From contig NZ_SDHZ01000004.1 in NCBI RefSeq assembly GCF_004118675.1, positions 62,001 to 126,000 of the forward strand: a stretch of 64,000 bases of DNA, given 5' to 3'. The position numbers and the translations under genes are program-made. This DNA is from Filimonas effusa. Its GTDB lineage: Bacteria; Bacteroidota; Bacteroidia; Chitinophagales; Chitinophagaceae. Positions 55,244 through 64,000 of the stretch are shown here, in pieces. Below the pieces are notes generated by a model, which was given only the letters and a program-made list of their open reading frames with translations, was not told the DNA's origin and ran no database searches. Each line of letters begins with the position of its first letter. Position 1 is the first letter of the stretch.

Positions 55244-58138
55244 ATGGAAGCGAATCGTACAGCGGCAGAAAAAAAGAAAAAACAACAAAAAACAACAGAT
55301 AATACACCAGCTCCACAGGATGCAATTCTGGTAAAAGGCGCTCGTATTCATAATCTTAAGGATGTAACGGTTTCTTTCCCGAGGAACCGTTTTATTGTGG
55401 TAACGGGCGTATCGGGCAGCGGTAAGTCTTCTCTTACCATCGATACCCTGTTTGCCGAAGGGCAGCGTAGGTATGCAGAAAGCCTTAGCGCCTACGCCCG
55501 TCAGTTCATGTCGCGCATGGCAAAACCCGACGTGGATTATATCAAAGGGCTTTGTCCGGCCATCGCCATTGAACAAAAGGTGATCACCCGTACCCCCAGG
55601 AGTACGGTGGGCAGTATGACCGAAATTTATGACTACCTGCGCCTGCTTTTTGCACGTGTTGGTAAAACCATTTCCCCGGTATCGGGTCGCGAAGTGAAGA
55701 AAGACGATGTTACCGATGTGGTAAATGCTATCGTTAACCTTCCCGAAGGCTACCGCGTGGTTATCCTGGTTTCGTTTAAACAGCATGCCAACCGCGATGT
55801 GCGCGAAGAACTGAATATTCTTTTGCAGAAAGGTTTTAGCCGTATGTACCTGCGCCATCCCGGTGAAGCCGGCGAGCCGCTGCGTATCGAAGACCTGCTG
55901 GAGATGGATGAAAAAGAACTGATGGCAAAACTGGCAGGTGCAAAAGCGCCAAAAGGAAAAACTGCGAAGGCAAAGAATACAGCATTGCCCCTGTACCTGC
56001 TTATCGACAGGATTGTCATTAAACCTTTCGAAGAAGACGATCAGCACCGTTTATCCGATTCCATCAATACCGCCTTCTATGAAGGGGAGGGTGAAGTATA
56101 TGTTGAGGTGAACGGCACCGAAATGGTACACTTCAGCAACAAGTTTGAGCTGGATGATATGACCTTTGAAGAGCCGGTACCCAATCTCTTTTCTTTTAAT
56201 AACCCTTATGGCGCCTGCCCTACCTGTGAAGGTTTTGGACAGGTATTGGGGATCGATGAAGAACTGGTGATCCCCGACAGAAGATTAAGTGTATACGAAG
56301 GCGCCGTAGCTCCATGGAAGGGAGAAAAGTTAGGCTGGTGGCGCGACCAGTTTGTTAAAGGTGCCAGGCTGATCGATTTTCCTATTCATAAACCCATTGC
56401 AGATCTTTCGGCAGAACAGTATAAGCTGTTATGGTCGGGTAAAAGCAATGTTTATGGTATCCGCGACTTCTTTAAAGAAGTAGAGCAAAACCTTTATAAA
56501 GTACAATACAGGGTATTGTTGAGCCGTTACCGCGGACGCACTTCGTGCCCGGACTGCGAAGGCTCGAGACTTCGCAAAGAAGCGCTTTATATTAAGGTTG
56601 GAGGAAAGCATATAGGAGAGCTCTGTAACTGGCAGGTACGTGATCTTAAAGCGTGGTTTGCAGCGCTTGACCTGACAGAGCACGAACAGCAGATCGCAAA
56701 AAGAATACTGCTCGAAGTAAACCAGCGCTTACAAACGCTTATCGATGTTGGCCTGGGTTATCTTACGCTAAGCCGTCTCGCCAACTCACTCAGCGGGGGA
56801 GAAAGCCAGCGTATACAGTTAACGCGCAGCCTGGGCAGTAACCTTACAAATTCGTTATATATTCTCGATGAGCCGTCAATAGGTTTGCATTCAAGAGATA
56901 CCGAACGCCTGATCGCTGTGTTGAAGCAATTGCGCGAATTAGGCAATACCGTGGTGGTAGTGGAACATGACGACATGATGATGCGCCAGGCAGATCATAT
57001 CATTGATATGGGACCCCTGGCTTCGCACCTGGGCGGCGAAGTTGTAGCTGTAGGTAATTACGACGAGCTTACCGCAAACCCTAAAAGTTTAACAGGAAGA
57101 TATCTGAAAGGAGAACTGAAAATAGAACCACCTAAATCTGTACGCAAATGGAAGCAAAGTATTGTGGTGGAAGGCGCGCGTCAGAATAACCTGAAAGATA
57201 TCACGGTTGAATTCCCGCTGAATGTATTATGCGTGGTAACCGGTGTAAGCGGAAGCGGCAAAACAACGTTGGTAAAACAGATCCTTTATCCCGCATTGAA
57301 AAAGATGAAGGGCGAGCCCGCAGATAAAGTAGGTTTCCATAAAGCTATCACCGGCGCTACCGATACTATCAGCCAGATAGAATTGGTAGATCAGAACCCC
57401 ATTGGTAAATCGTCCAGAAGTAACCCTGTAACCTATATCAAAGCCTACGATGATATCCGTGAGTTATATGCCAAACAACCAATGTCTAAAGTGCGTGGCT
57501 TCCAGCCGAAACACTTTTCATTTAACGTAGATGGCGGACGTTGCGATGCCTGTAAAGGGGAAGGCGAACAAGTGGTAGAAATGCAGTTTCTTGCCGATGT
57601 GCATCTTACCTGTGAAGTATGCGGTGGCAAAAAATTCAAAGAGGAAGTACTCGAAGTCACTTATAAAGACAAGAGCATTTACGATGTGCTTGAAATGAGT
57701 GTAGATGAATCGTTGGAATTCTTCAAAGACGAGAAGTCTATCAGCAAAGCCATCCAGCCATTGCAGGATGTAGGTTTGGGCTACATTAAACTGGGCCAGA
57801 GCAGTGATACGCTTAGTGGCGGTGAAGCGCAAAGGGTAAAACTTGCCAGTTTTCTTGGTAAGGGGAAAGCACAGGGGCAAATACTTTTCATCTTCGATGA
57901 GCCTACTACCGGTCTTCATTTCCATGATATCAAGAAACTGCTGGCTTCCTTCCAGGCGCTTATTGAACAGGGACATTCGCTGCTTGTAATAGAACACAAT
58001 ACCGATGTTATAAAATGTGCCGACTGGCTGATAGATCTTGGCCCCGAAGCCGGTGATGCCGGTGGTACACTTGTATTTGCCGGTGTTCCGCAGGAATTGA
58101 AAAAAGTAAAGGCCAGCCATACAGGAAAATTTCTGTAG
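55244..58138 (+). CDS. uvrA: UvrABC excinuclease subunit A
   Basis: A 964-residue DNA-damage sensor of nucleotide excision repair. Two ABC modules: Walker A GVSGSGKSS at residues 55-63 and GVSGSGKTT at 667-675; signature blocks LSGGESQRIQL and LSGGEAQRVKL; and zinc-finger CxxC pairs (CPTC, CPDC, CDAC, CEVC). A ~27-residue Lys/Gln/Asn-rich N-terminal extension (AAEKKKKQQKTTDNT) precedes the usual start of the family. It is followed by a terminator. A possible -33 TTTG (55206-55209) and -7 TAGTTTAA (55227-55234) lie just before the start. Confidence 0.97.
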   Translation: MEANRTAAEKKKKQQKTTDNTPAPQDAILVKGARIHNLKDVTVSFPRNRFIVVTGVSGSGKSSLTIDTLFAEGQRRYAESLSAYARQFMSRMAKPDVDYIKGLCPAIAIEQKVITRTPRSTVGSMTEIYDYLRLLFARVGKTISPVSGREVKKDDVTDVVNAIVNLPEGYRVVILVSFKQHANRDVREELNILLQKGFSRMYLRHPGEAGEPLRIEDLLEMDEKELMAKLAGAKAPKGKTAKAKNTALPLYLLIDRIVIKPFEEDDQHRLSDSINTAFYEGEGEVYVEVNGTEMVHFSNKFELDDMTFEEPVPNLFSFNNPYGACPTCEGFGQVLGIDEELVIPDRRLSVYEGAVAPWKGEKLGWWRDQFVKGARLIDFPIHKPIADLSAEQYKLLWSGKSNVYGIRDFFKEVEQNLYKVQYRVLLSRYRGRTSCPDCEGSRLRKEALYIKVGGKHIGELCNWQVRDLKAWFAALDLTEHEQQIAKRILLEVNQRLQTLIDVGLGYLTLSRLANSLSGGESQRIQLTRSLGSNLTNSLYILDEPSIGLHSRDTERLIAVLKQLRELGNTVVVVEHDDMMMRQADHIIDMGPLASHLGGEVVAVGNYDELTANPKSLTGRYLKGELKIEPPKSVRKWKQSIVVEGARQNNLKDITVEFPLNVLCVVTGVSGSGKTTLVKQILYPALKKMKGEPADKVGFHKAITGATDTISQIELVDQNPIGKSSRSNPVTYIKAYDDIRELYAKQPMSKVRGFQPKHFSFNVDGGRCDACKGEGEQVVEMQFLADVHLTCEVCGGKKFKEEVLEVTYKDKSIYDVLEMSVDESLEFFKDEKSISKAIQPLQDVGLGYIKLGQSSDTLSGGEAQRVKLASFLGKGKAQGQILFIFDEPTTGLHFHDIKKLLASFQALIEQGHSLLVIEHNTDVIKCADWLIDLGPEAGDAGGTLVFAGVPQELKKVKASHTGKFL

Positions 58139-58160
58139 AGCAGCCGTACATAATAAAACG

Positions 58161-58195
58161 AAGAGGTTGTATTTGTGATACAACCTCTTTCTTCA
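58161..58195. terminator. Terminator between uvrA and the DUF2383 gene
   Basis: AAGAGGTTGTAT 58161-58172 pairs perfectly with ATACAACCTCTT 58178-58189 around a five-base loop, with T-rich sequence (TTCTTC) after it. Confidence 0.88.
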
Positions 58196-58247
58196 GGCAA
58201 AGCCTTTCCCGTTTTCCTCAAACATCAATCAAACATCATGGGCTTGC

Positions 58248-58718
58248 TTAAGCTGCCTGGTCACGTAGTGCCTTGATCCTGTCATGGGAGGCACGTAAAG
58301 TTTGTTGCTGGCTGGCGAGTTCTGTCTTTAATGCACCTGAAATATCGTCCGATTCCAGGGCTGTTCTGTATGCTTTTTGTGCTGCGTCTTCGCCGCCTTC
58401 GCAACTGGCCAGAACGGCATGGCGCGTATGACCTGTAAAAAAGGCTTTAACGTCCATCCATGCCCGGTAAATTTTACCGCTGGCTGTGGTATCGGTATCT
58501 ATACTACCGCCTGCAGACTGAACATTTGAGATCAGTGAGGCCTTTATACTTTCACTTTCGCTGATAAGATCAGCAAACAGGGGCTTTAAATCTGAATCTT
58601 CAGGTTTAAGTTCTTCGATGGCTTTGGTGTAACCTGTAATACGATCGTTATGGATCTGGATCAGGTCGTTTAAGACTTCAATAGTAAAATCATTAACTAC
58701 TGTTGTTGATGTGTTCAT
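58248..58718 (-). CDS. PA2169-family four-helix-bundle protein (DUF2383)
   Basis: A 156-residue protein with four long helices. The IEVLNDLIQIHNDRITGYTKA helix near the N-terminus and the acidic LESDDISGALKTELASQQQ helix near the end are typical of the PA2169 / DUF2383 ferritin-like family. Members carry a possible metal-binding bundle and are often induced by stress. The ATG at 58718 (MNTSTT) is chosen; the ATG at 58727 (MYTMNTS) is a close alternative and the one at 58769 is unlikely. Its upstream region carries nested inverted repeats at 58735-58793. Confidence 0.85.
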   Translation of the reverse strand: MNTSTTVVNDFTIEVLNDLIQIHNDRITGYTKAIEELKPEDSDLKPLFADLISESESIKASLISNVQSAGGSIDTDTTASGKIYRAWMDVKAFFTGHTRHAVLASCEGGEDAAQKAYRTALESDDISGALKTELASQQQTLRASHDRIKALRDQAA

Positions 58719-58734
58719 AGTATACATTTTTAGT

Positions 58735-58793
58735 AAGGAATAATGGATGCTGCATTGCTGTTCATCCATTTTTATCTTCTACTGCTATTCCTT
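58735..58793. repeat. Nested inverted repeats upstream of the DUF2383 gene
   Basis: AAGGAATA 58735-58742 pairs with TATTCCTT 58786-58793, and just inside ATGGATG 58743-58749 pairs with CATCCAT 58763-58769. The outer arm is 17 bases from the coding start on the minus strand. It could be a structured leader or an operator. Confidence 0.45.
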
Positions 58794-58872
58794 AAAATTC
58801 CATGCCATTCATCTTCCGCCTGCCCACTATGCCTGCCGGCTGCCGCCACGGAAAAATCTTCCGCATTTTGGG

Positions 58873-58901
58873 AAAAAAATAAGCCATGCAATTTGCATGG
58901 C
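58873..58901 (-). terminator. Terminator of the DUF4293 gene
   Basis: On the minus strand GCCATGC pairs with GCATGGC around a five-base loop (58883-58901) and is followed by TTATTTTTTT (58882-58873). Confidence 0.85.
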
Positions 58902-58935
58902 CTGGTATCTTGGTTCAAAAGATCTGTTTATACGC

Positions 58936-59355
58936 CTACCTCAGCCTATCCACACTCCTGATCAGTTTATCATCCCTGTAAATACCCCTGATAGCAAGTA
59001 CCAGGAACAGCGGAACAATAAAAGTAAATACAGCGGTAAGTGCAAAGTTGCCCCCTGGTTTGAACAAAGCAACTTCCTTAAAGTACAGTACAATATTGGC
59101 AACGGCAAGAACTGTTGTAGCAACAGTAAGCCATAACTGGCGCTTCCTGTCTTTGTAAAAAAAGATCATGAGCAGGGAAGCAATTCCAACTGCTACAGTA
59201 AGAATAGTGAGCAACAGGTTATCGCGACCTGTAAGTGCAACATAGGCTTCTCCCGTTTCTGTTACTTTCACGCCACTATAGAAAGAGAATTTCAACGAAA
59301 GAAAAGCACAGGCCGAAGCTACCAGCAGCCAGATTGTTTGTATGCGTTGTATCAT
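58936..59355 (-). CDS. DUF4293 four-helix membrane protein
   Basis: A 139-residue protein with four membrane segments (near residues 7-22, 48-66, 75-93 and 103-122), beginning with MIQRIQTIWLLVASACAFLS, the characteristic start of DUF4293 proteins of Bacteroidota. It lacks a signal peptide and soluble domains. Its function is not known. It lies downstream of glyA in the same direction, separated by an inverted repeat at 59379-59431. Confidence 0.85.
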   Translation of the reverse strand: MIQRIQTIWLLVASACAFLSLKFSFYSGVKVTETGEAYVALTGRDNLLLTILTVAVGIASLLMIFFYKDRKRQLWLTVATTVLAVANIVLYFKEVALFKPGGNFALTAVFTFIVPLFLVLAIRGIYRDDKLIRSVDRLR

Positions 59356-59378
59356 AGTTTACTTACGGTTTATAATCC

Positions 59379-59431
59379 AGGAACAGCTGCCCATATTATA
59401 TTGTTCGCAATAAATGCAGGCAGTTGTTCCT
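59379..59431. repeat. Long-loop inverted repeat between glyA and the DUF4293 gene
   Basis: AGGAACAGCTGCC 59379-59391 pairs with GGCAGTTGTTCCT 59419-59431 (12 Watson-Crick pairs and one G-T), enclosing 27 bases. No T-tract follows on either strand, so a plain terminator is not the best reading. It lies 24 bases upstream of the DUF4293 start. Confidence 0.55.
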
Positions 59432-59477
59432 ATAGTATAATAAAAAATAAAAAAGCACTATTCTTCTGCCATCAATG

Positions 59478-60758
59478 CTATCCCATTTCAGGATACAGCT
59501 CAAACTGACCCATAAACGAATTCACTTCAGCTTTCACCTTCGCGATCAATGCAGCGTCATCAGCATTCATCAGTACATTGTCGATAGCGTTAACAACAAA
59601 CTGCATATGCTCTTCTTTCATACCACGGGTAGTGATAGCGGCTACGCCGAAACGGATACCACTGGTAACGAAAGCACTTTTGTCGTCATAAGGCACCATG
59701 TTCTTGTTGGCAGTGATATCGGCCTGAACCAGCACCTGTTCCGCTTTTTTACCGCTGATGTTCTTGTTACGGAGGTCAATCAGCATCAGGTGGTTATCAG
59801 TACCGCCGCTTACAATCTCGTAACCTTTGTCGGTAAACGCTTTAGACATTGCCTGTGCGTTTTTCACGATCTGCTGTGCGTACTGTGTGTACTCGTCGCT
59901 GAGGATTTCGCCGAAAGCGATAGCCTTAGCGGCAATCACATGTTCCAGCGGACCGCCCTGGATACCCGGGAATACCGCCAGGTCGAGCAGGTTGCTCATC
60001 ATGCGGATATTGCCTTTGTTGTCGGTTAATCCAAAAGGATTTTCAAAATCCTTACGCATCATGATAATACCACCACGAGGGCCGCGAAGCGTTTTGTGGG
60101 TAGTAGAAGTTACGATATGACAATGATCGAAAGGATCTTTCAATATTTTTTTGGCGATCAGGCCGGCCGGGTGGGCAATATCAGCCATCACCAGGGCGCC
60201 AACCTCATCGGCAACCTTGCGGATCCGGGCATAATCCCAGTCGCGGCTATAGGCGCTCGCGCCGCAGATGATGAGTTTGGGTTTTATTTCGCGGGCTTTC
60301 GCTTCCAGCATTTCATAGTCAACCAGCCCATCTTCACGCTTAACGCCGTAGAAATGAGGATTATATAATTTACCGCTATAGTTAACGGCCGATCCATGGG
60401 TGAGGTGACCGCCCATGCTCAGGTCGAGGCCTAAAATATTATCGCCGGGTTGTAAAATGGCCAGGGCAACAGCAGCATTAGCCTGCGCTCCACTATGAGG
60501 CTGTACGTTCGCGTACGCTATATCGAAGATCTGTTTCAGGCGGTCTATTGCCAGTTGTTCCGTCTGGTCTACAATTTCGCATCCGCCATAATAACGGCGG
60601 CCGGGATAACCTTCCGCATATTTATTGGTCATAACATTTCCCATGGCCTGCATTACCTGCAAACTGGTAAAGTTTTCGGAGGCAATAAGTTCAATACCAT
60701 GACGCTGGCGTTCCAGCTCTTTACGGATCAGATCGAAGACTAGGGTATCCCTTTGCAT
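59478..60758 (-). CDS. glyA: Serine hydroxymethyltransferase
   Basis: A 426-residue PLP enzyme that interconverts serine and glycine and charges tetrahydrofolate with a one-carbon unit. The pyridoxal lysine is Lys222 in [13 protein letters not shown]; the early LIASENFTS and the [11 protein letters not shown] stretches line the active site. It is slightly longer than the E. coli enzyme (417). A -7 element lies directly upstream. No downstream one-carbon gene in the same operon is evident. Confidence 0.97.
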   Translation of the reverse strand: MQRDTLVFDLIRKELERQRHGIELIASENFTSLQVMQAMGNVMTNKYAEGYPGRRYYGGCEIVDQTEQLAIDRLKQIFDIAYANVQPHSGAQANAAVALAILQPGDNILGLDLSMGGHLTHGSAVNYSGKLYNPHFYGVKREDGLVDYEMLEAKAREIKPKLIICGASAYSRDWDYARIRKVADEVGALVMADIAHPAGLIAKKILKDPFDHCHIVTSTTHKTLRGPRGGIIMMRKDFENPFGLTDNKGNIRMMSNLLDLAVFPGIQGGPLEHVIAAKAIAFGEILSDEYTQYAQQIVKNAQAMSKAFTDKGYEIVSGGTDNHLMLIDLRNKNISGKKAEQVLVQADITANKNMVPYDDKSAFVTSGIRFGVAAITTRGMKEEHMQFVVNAIDNVLMNADDAALIAKVKAEVNSFMGQFELYPEMG

Positions 60759-60776
60759 GTGAAGCTAATTTTGGCG

Positions 60777-60784
60777 CAAAAATA
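60777..60784 (-). promoter_or_regulatory. Bacteroidota -7 element for glyA
   Basis: On the minus strand TATTTTTG matches TAnnTTTG exactly. It lies 18 bases upstream of the glyA start. A TTTTG further upstream is only 13 bases away, closer than the usual spacing, so the -33 is uncertain. Confidence 0.45.
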
Positions 60785-60865
60785 GACTGAATTTCCACAA
60801 AACTTGGCGGGAATCAGGATTTTCCTATTTTCACGCCTTCTTAACGAGCAAGAGATAGATCATTC

Positions 60866-61858
60866 ATGAAAGCAATAATCCCTGTAGCAGGTGCAGGGGC
60901 CAAATTACGCCCCCACACTTATACTCAGCCTAAAGCGTTGATTCCTATAGCAGGAAAAACAATTCTGAGCTTCATCGTAGACCAGCTTCACGACGCTGGC
61001 ATCAATGAATTTATCTTTATTATAGGCTACCTCGGCGATAAAATCCAGGAATATGTACAACAAACATATCCTCATCTCCAATGTCATTTCGTTCAGCAGA
61101 ACGAAAGACAGGGTACCGGGCACGCCGTGGAACTTACCCGTAACATTGTTGGCGAAGATGAAGTTTTTGTAGCACTCGGTGATACTATCTGCGAATACGA
61201 CGTTAAAGAGGTCATAGAAAGCCCCTACAGCATGCTGGGCGTTAAAAAAGTGGACGACCCCCGCAGTTTTGGCGTAGCCGAAATTGACCCGGAAGGTTTT
61301 ATCGAGCATGTGGTAGAAAAACCCGCCATCCCCAAAAGCAATATGGCCCTGGTAGGCCTCTATAAGATCAGGGAAACACAGTTCCTGTACGATTGCCTGC
61401 ATCACCTGTTTGCACAGGATATCCGCAGTTACGGCGAGTATAACTTAACCGATGCACTTGACTGCATGATTAAAAGAGGGGCAAAATTCCGCTCCTTTAA
61501 AGTGAAGAACTGGTTCGACTGCGGTAAAAAAGAAACCTTGCTGGAAAGTAATGCCACCTTACTTAAAAAATTCGGCGGCCAGGTGCACGAGTCAGTACTG
61601 TCAGAAAATTCTATTATTATCCCTCCCGTAAGTATAGGTCCAGGTACAGTACTTAAAAACGCGATCATTGGCCCCCATGTTGCCATAGGAGCCAATACTA
61701 CCGTTCAGTATTCTATTGTCCGCGACAGCATCATTGGTTCTTACACCAATTTGTTCGAGGTAGTGGTCGACAATTCCCTGCTGGGAAGCGATGCCAGCGT
61801 AAAAGGCCTGAGCCGAAGCCTGAACATTGGAGACAATACTGAAATAGACTTCGGTTAA
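60866..61858 (+). CDS. Sugar-phosphate nucleotidyltransferase with hexapeptide-repeat end
   Basis: A 330-residue cytoplasmic NTP transferase of the RmlA/GlmU kind. The nucleotide-binding start is IPVAGAGAKLRPHTYTQPKA, GDTICEYDV near residue 112 holds a metal-binding Asp, and NWFDCGKKETLLES is the conserved late block. The last ~90 residues are hexapeptide-like repeats (VSIGPGTVLKNAIIGPHVAI). It would activate a sugar phosphate for polysaccharide or cofactor synthesis, but the sugar is not determined. Its end overlaps the convergent permease gene by four bases. Confidence 0.85.
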   Translation: MKAIIPVAGAGAKLRPHTYTQPKALIPIAGKTILSFIVDQLHDAGINEFIFIIGYLGDKIQEYVQQTYPHLQCHFVQQNERQGTGHAVELTRNIVGEDEVFVALGDTICEYDVKEVIESPYSMLGVKKVDDPRSFGVAEIDPEGFIEHVVEKPAIPKSNMALVGLYKIRETQFLYDCLHHLFAQDIRSYGEYNLTDALDCMIKRGAKFRSFKVKNWFDCGKKETLLESNATLLKKFGGQVHESVLSENSIIIPPVSIGPGTVLKNAIIGPHVAIGANTTVQYSIVRDSIIGSYTNLFEVVVDNSLLGSDASVKGLSRSLNIGDNTEIDFG

Positions 61859-63177
61859 ACTTTCTTGAAACCCCATTTGAGCATCTCGGCCCAGGTGATC
61901 TTTTTGCCGTACATAAGTATGCCCGTACGGTAAATTTTACCGGCCAGCCAGGTGGTGAACAAAAATCCAACTACCAGCGACAGCATACTTAACGCCAGTT
62001 GCCAGTAAGGCACCGTTCCCGGAACACCGTAGGCAATCCTTGCCATCATAACAATAGGGGAACTGAAGGGAATAATGCTGGCCCATACCGCTACAGGGCT
62101 ATCCGGTGAATTGATCGCCGTGGTCATGATAATGAACGAAAATATGATGGGCATGGTAATGGGCATGGTTAAACTCTGCGAGTTTTGTATATCTTCTACT
62201 GCGCTGCCTGCTGCAGCAAACAGGGCAGCATAAAATAAATAACCACCCAGGAAGTAAAACACAAAGCAACCAATCACCAGCGGCCAGTTCACAATGCCGA
62301 ATACATGTTGAATGTTATAGATCTTTTCCGCCATGGCGCTGGTTTGTCCACCCATAGCCATCCCGCCATTCTGTTGCATGGCCTGCACCTGCTGCATGGT
62401 TTCCGGGGCAATCAGGTATTGCGCCCCGCTATATAAAATGATAATAAGCACTACCCATAACAAGAACTGTGTAAGCCCTACGGCCCCAATACCAATTATT
62501 TTTCCCATCATCAGCTGAAAAGGCCGCACACTGCTGATAACCACTTCGGCAATCCTGTTGGTTTTTTCTTCCATCACCCCACGCATCAGCATTACACCAT
62601 AAATGAACATGGTAAGATAAATGAGGAAACCGCTTGCATAACCTATAATATAGGCCAGTTGCCCGCTGCTCTCAGAAGCACTGGAACCTTTTTCCTGGTA
62701 CGACTTTAACGCCGCAAACCGCGATTCTTTATGTATCGAGTCCAAAGCTGCCCGGTGAACGCCTGCCAGCTCCAGCATATGATCTTCTATCGCGCCATTG
62801 ATCTTATCCTCTATCGCTCCTTCAGCCGCTATGCCAATACTCTTTTTGGAACGCAGGATATAGTTTGATTTGGAGGTGCCTTCAAACTTTGGTATCATAA
62901 GTATGGCCGAGTAACCACGTGCCAGGTAATTACTGGTATCAACACCCTGCGGAAATTCGAATGTGAGCTTACTGCTGTTCGTCAGATGATCCTTAAAGAA
63001 ACCATTGCTATCAGACACAGCGATCCGCTGGTTTTCCTGGCCTTTCATCGAAAGAAAGACCGAACCCCCAATAAGCAATACAAATAGCAAAGGTGTTAGT
63101 ATGGTAGTAAGTAAAAAGGTCTTGTTCTTTACCCTGCTCAGGTATTCTCTCTGTATAATTAAAAGCGTCTTATTCAT
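61855..63177 (-). CDS. ABC-2 transporter permease, NatB-like
   Basis: A 440-residue membrane protein: one membrane helix near residues 20-42, a ~130-residue extracytoplasmic domain, then five to six helices between about 175 and 410. The layout matches NatB/YhaP-type ABC-2 permeases. It begins 19 bases after its ATPase gene on the same strand. Substrate unknown; NatAB-type pumps have been tied to sodium export, but that cannot be inferred here. Confidence 0.85.
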   Translation of the reverse strand: MNKTLLIIQREYLSRVKNKTFLLTTILTPLLFVLLIGGSVFLSMKGQENQRIAVSDSNGFFKDHLTNSSKLTFEFPQGVDTSNYLARGYSAILMIPKFEGTSKSNYILRSKKSIGIAAEGAIEDKINGAIEDHMLELAGVHRAALDSIHKESRFAALKSYQEKGSSASESSGQLAYIIGYASGFLIYLTMFIYGVMLMRGVMEEKTNRIAEVVISSVRPFQLMMGKIIGIGAVGLTQFLLWVVLIIILYSGAQYLIAPETMQQVQAMQQNGGMAMGGQTSAMAEKIYNIQHVFGIVNWPLVIGCFVFYFLGGYLFYAALFAAAGSAVEDIQNSQSLTMPITMPIIFSFIIMTTAINSPDSPVAVWASIIPFSSPIVMMARIAYGVPGTVPYWQLALSMLSLVVGFLFTTWLAGKIYRTGILMYGKKITWAEMLKWGFKKV

Positions 63178-63196
63178 AAAGGCTGAAATTGGAGGA

Positions 63197-64000
63197 TTAG
63201 GATGCTACATTTTGAAAGGCACGCGTAATGGCGTCATGGGTTTGTTCTACTTCCCTGATGAAGATCTCATTCAAACTTGGCAGTATTTCGTGAAACGATT
63301 CAATAACTACACCCCGCTCTATAAAATATTGTAACACCTGGTTGCTGTTATATCCTTCATGGATACGAACAGTAAGCGTATTGTTTTTCTTGCCTGTCTG
63401 CTGGCCGGCCAACACTTCAAAAGCCGTGCTTTCAATAACAGCAGGCTTTTGTTGCAATTGTAAGCTGAAGAGATTTTCCTTATAGTCCTGCTTTATCTGC
63501 TGTACAGTGCCATCGAGTATTTTCCTGCCTTTATTTACCAGCACAATATGATCGCAGATCTCTTCCACCTGTTCCATCCGGTGTGTGCTGAAAATAATAG
63601 TGCATCCCTTTTGGGCCAGCATAAAGATCTCATCCTTGATAAGATTGGCGTTTACAGGGTCAAGTCCGCTGAAAGGTTCATCCAGTATAATGAGGCTGGG
63701 TTCATGTAATACGGTAGTAACAAACTGCAGCTTTTGGCTCATGCCTTTACTCAGATCCTCTACCTTTTTGTTCCACCAGCTTTGCATATCCAGCCGTGTG
63801 AACCAGTATTTGATCCTTTCCATGGCTTCAGCCTTACTTAATCCCTTCAGCTGTGCCAGGTAAAGCGCCTGTTCGCCTATCTTCATTTTCTTATACAGCC
63901 CCCGTTCTTCGGGCATATAACCTATACGGCGAATGTCTTTCAAAGCATCGAAAGGCCTGCCCTCGAATATAATGCTACCCTCATCAGGATAAAAAATGCC
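63197..64000 (-). CDS. ABC transporter ATP-binding protein, 5' end cut by the window
   Basis: 267 C-terminal residues are visible; the reading frame is open to position 64000 and the start and Walker A lie beyond it. The visible part begins in the Q-loop region (GIFYPDEGSIIFEG, then GYMPEERGLYKKM). The signature LSKGMSQKLQ, the Walker B LIILDEPFSGLDPVN and the switch His STHRMEQVEEICDH follow. The last ~80 residues form a DUF4162-type extension. It pairs with the adjacent NatB-like permease. Confidence 0.92.
   Translation of the reverse strand, partial: GIFYPDEGSIIFEGRPFDALKDIRRIGYMPEERGLYKKMKIGEQALYLAQLKGLSKAEAMERIKYWFTRLDMQSWWNKKVEDLSKGMSQKLQFVTTVLHEPSLIILDEPFSGLDPVNANLIKDEIFMLAQKGCTIIFSTHRMEQVEEICDHIVLVNKGRKILDGTVQQIKQDYKENLFSLQLQQKPAVIESTAFEVLAGQQTGKKNNTLTVRIHEGYNSNQVLQYFIERGVVIESFHEILPSLNEIFIREVEQTHDAITRAFQNVAS

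Overview
The window is a stretch of chromosome from a Bacteroidota bacterium, most likely a member of the Chitinophagaceae (Chitinophaga/Niastella-like). The evidence is a SusC/SusD pair behind a FecR-type anti-sigma factor, a type IX secretion (T9SS) sorting-domain protein, GldA with a fused GldF-GldG protein, a TamB/lipoprotein-TamL pair, a DAP-type MurE, an FtsZ with a Bacteroidota-style tail, and promoter elements resembling the Bacteroidota -33 TTG / -7 TAnnTTTG consensus. No rRNA, tRNA, CRISPR array, transposase or prophage was seen. This is core-type chromosome rather than a mobile island.

Layout. 1-5.7 kb: 3' end of fecR, then susC and susD, which are translationally coupled (a cell-surface-signalling uptake locus; the sigma factor should lie just left of the window). 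5.7-14.4 kb: after a strong terminator, gldA, fused gldFG, two tandem short MutS-like ATPases and a secreted metzincin-type metalloprotease. 14.6-19 kb: minus-strand T9SS cargo protein and a stand-alone sigma region-2 protein, then an aldo/keto reductase convergent with an AI-2E-type transporter. 19-27.8 kb: a tightly packed run of four small membrane or membrane-associated genes (one of 49 codons) running directly into tamB and tamL. 28-31.5 kb: atpD-atpC and two envelope proteins. 31.6-35 kb: yqgE, an orphan histidine kinase, queA.

35.1-51.5 kb is the division and cell wall (dcw) cluster: mraZ-rsmH-ftsL-PBP(ftsI)-murE-mraY-murD-ftsW-murG-murC-ftsQ-ftsA-ftsZ, all on the plus strand, with tiny gaps and ended by a classical terminator. 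It makes lipid II precursors (MurE, MraY, MurD, MurG, MurC), polymerises and crosslinks septal wall (FtsW, PBP) and builds the divisome (FtsL, FtsQ, FtsA, FtsZ). murF and ddl are absent. The promoter region carries two striking signals: a 10-bp-period GTGG repeat typical of MraZ operators that overlaps the core promoter, and immediately upstream a cluster of DnaA-box sequences in helical phase.

51.6-64 kb: housekeeping and accessory genes: a TIGR01777 oxidoreductase, an ABC-2 exporter pair, an ECF sigma factor, uvrA, a DUF2383 stress protein, a DUF4293 membrane protein, glyA, a sugar-phosphate nucleotidyltransferase and a second ABC-2 exporter pair cut by the right edge. The most interesting material is regulatory (the queA-mraZ intergenic region), followed by the tandem MutS-like pair, the small-membrane-protein/TAM cassette and the unusual tails of FtsZ and FtsQ. 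No wholly new multi-gene system can be claimed with confidence.
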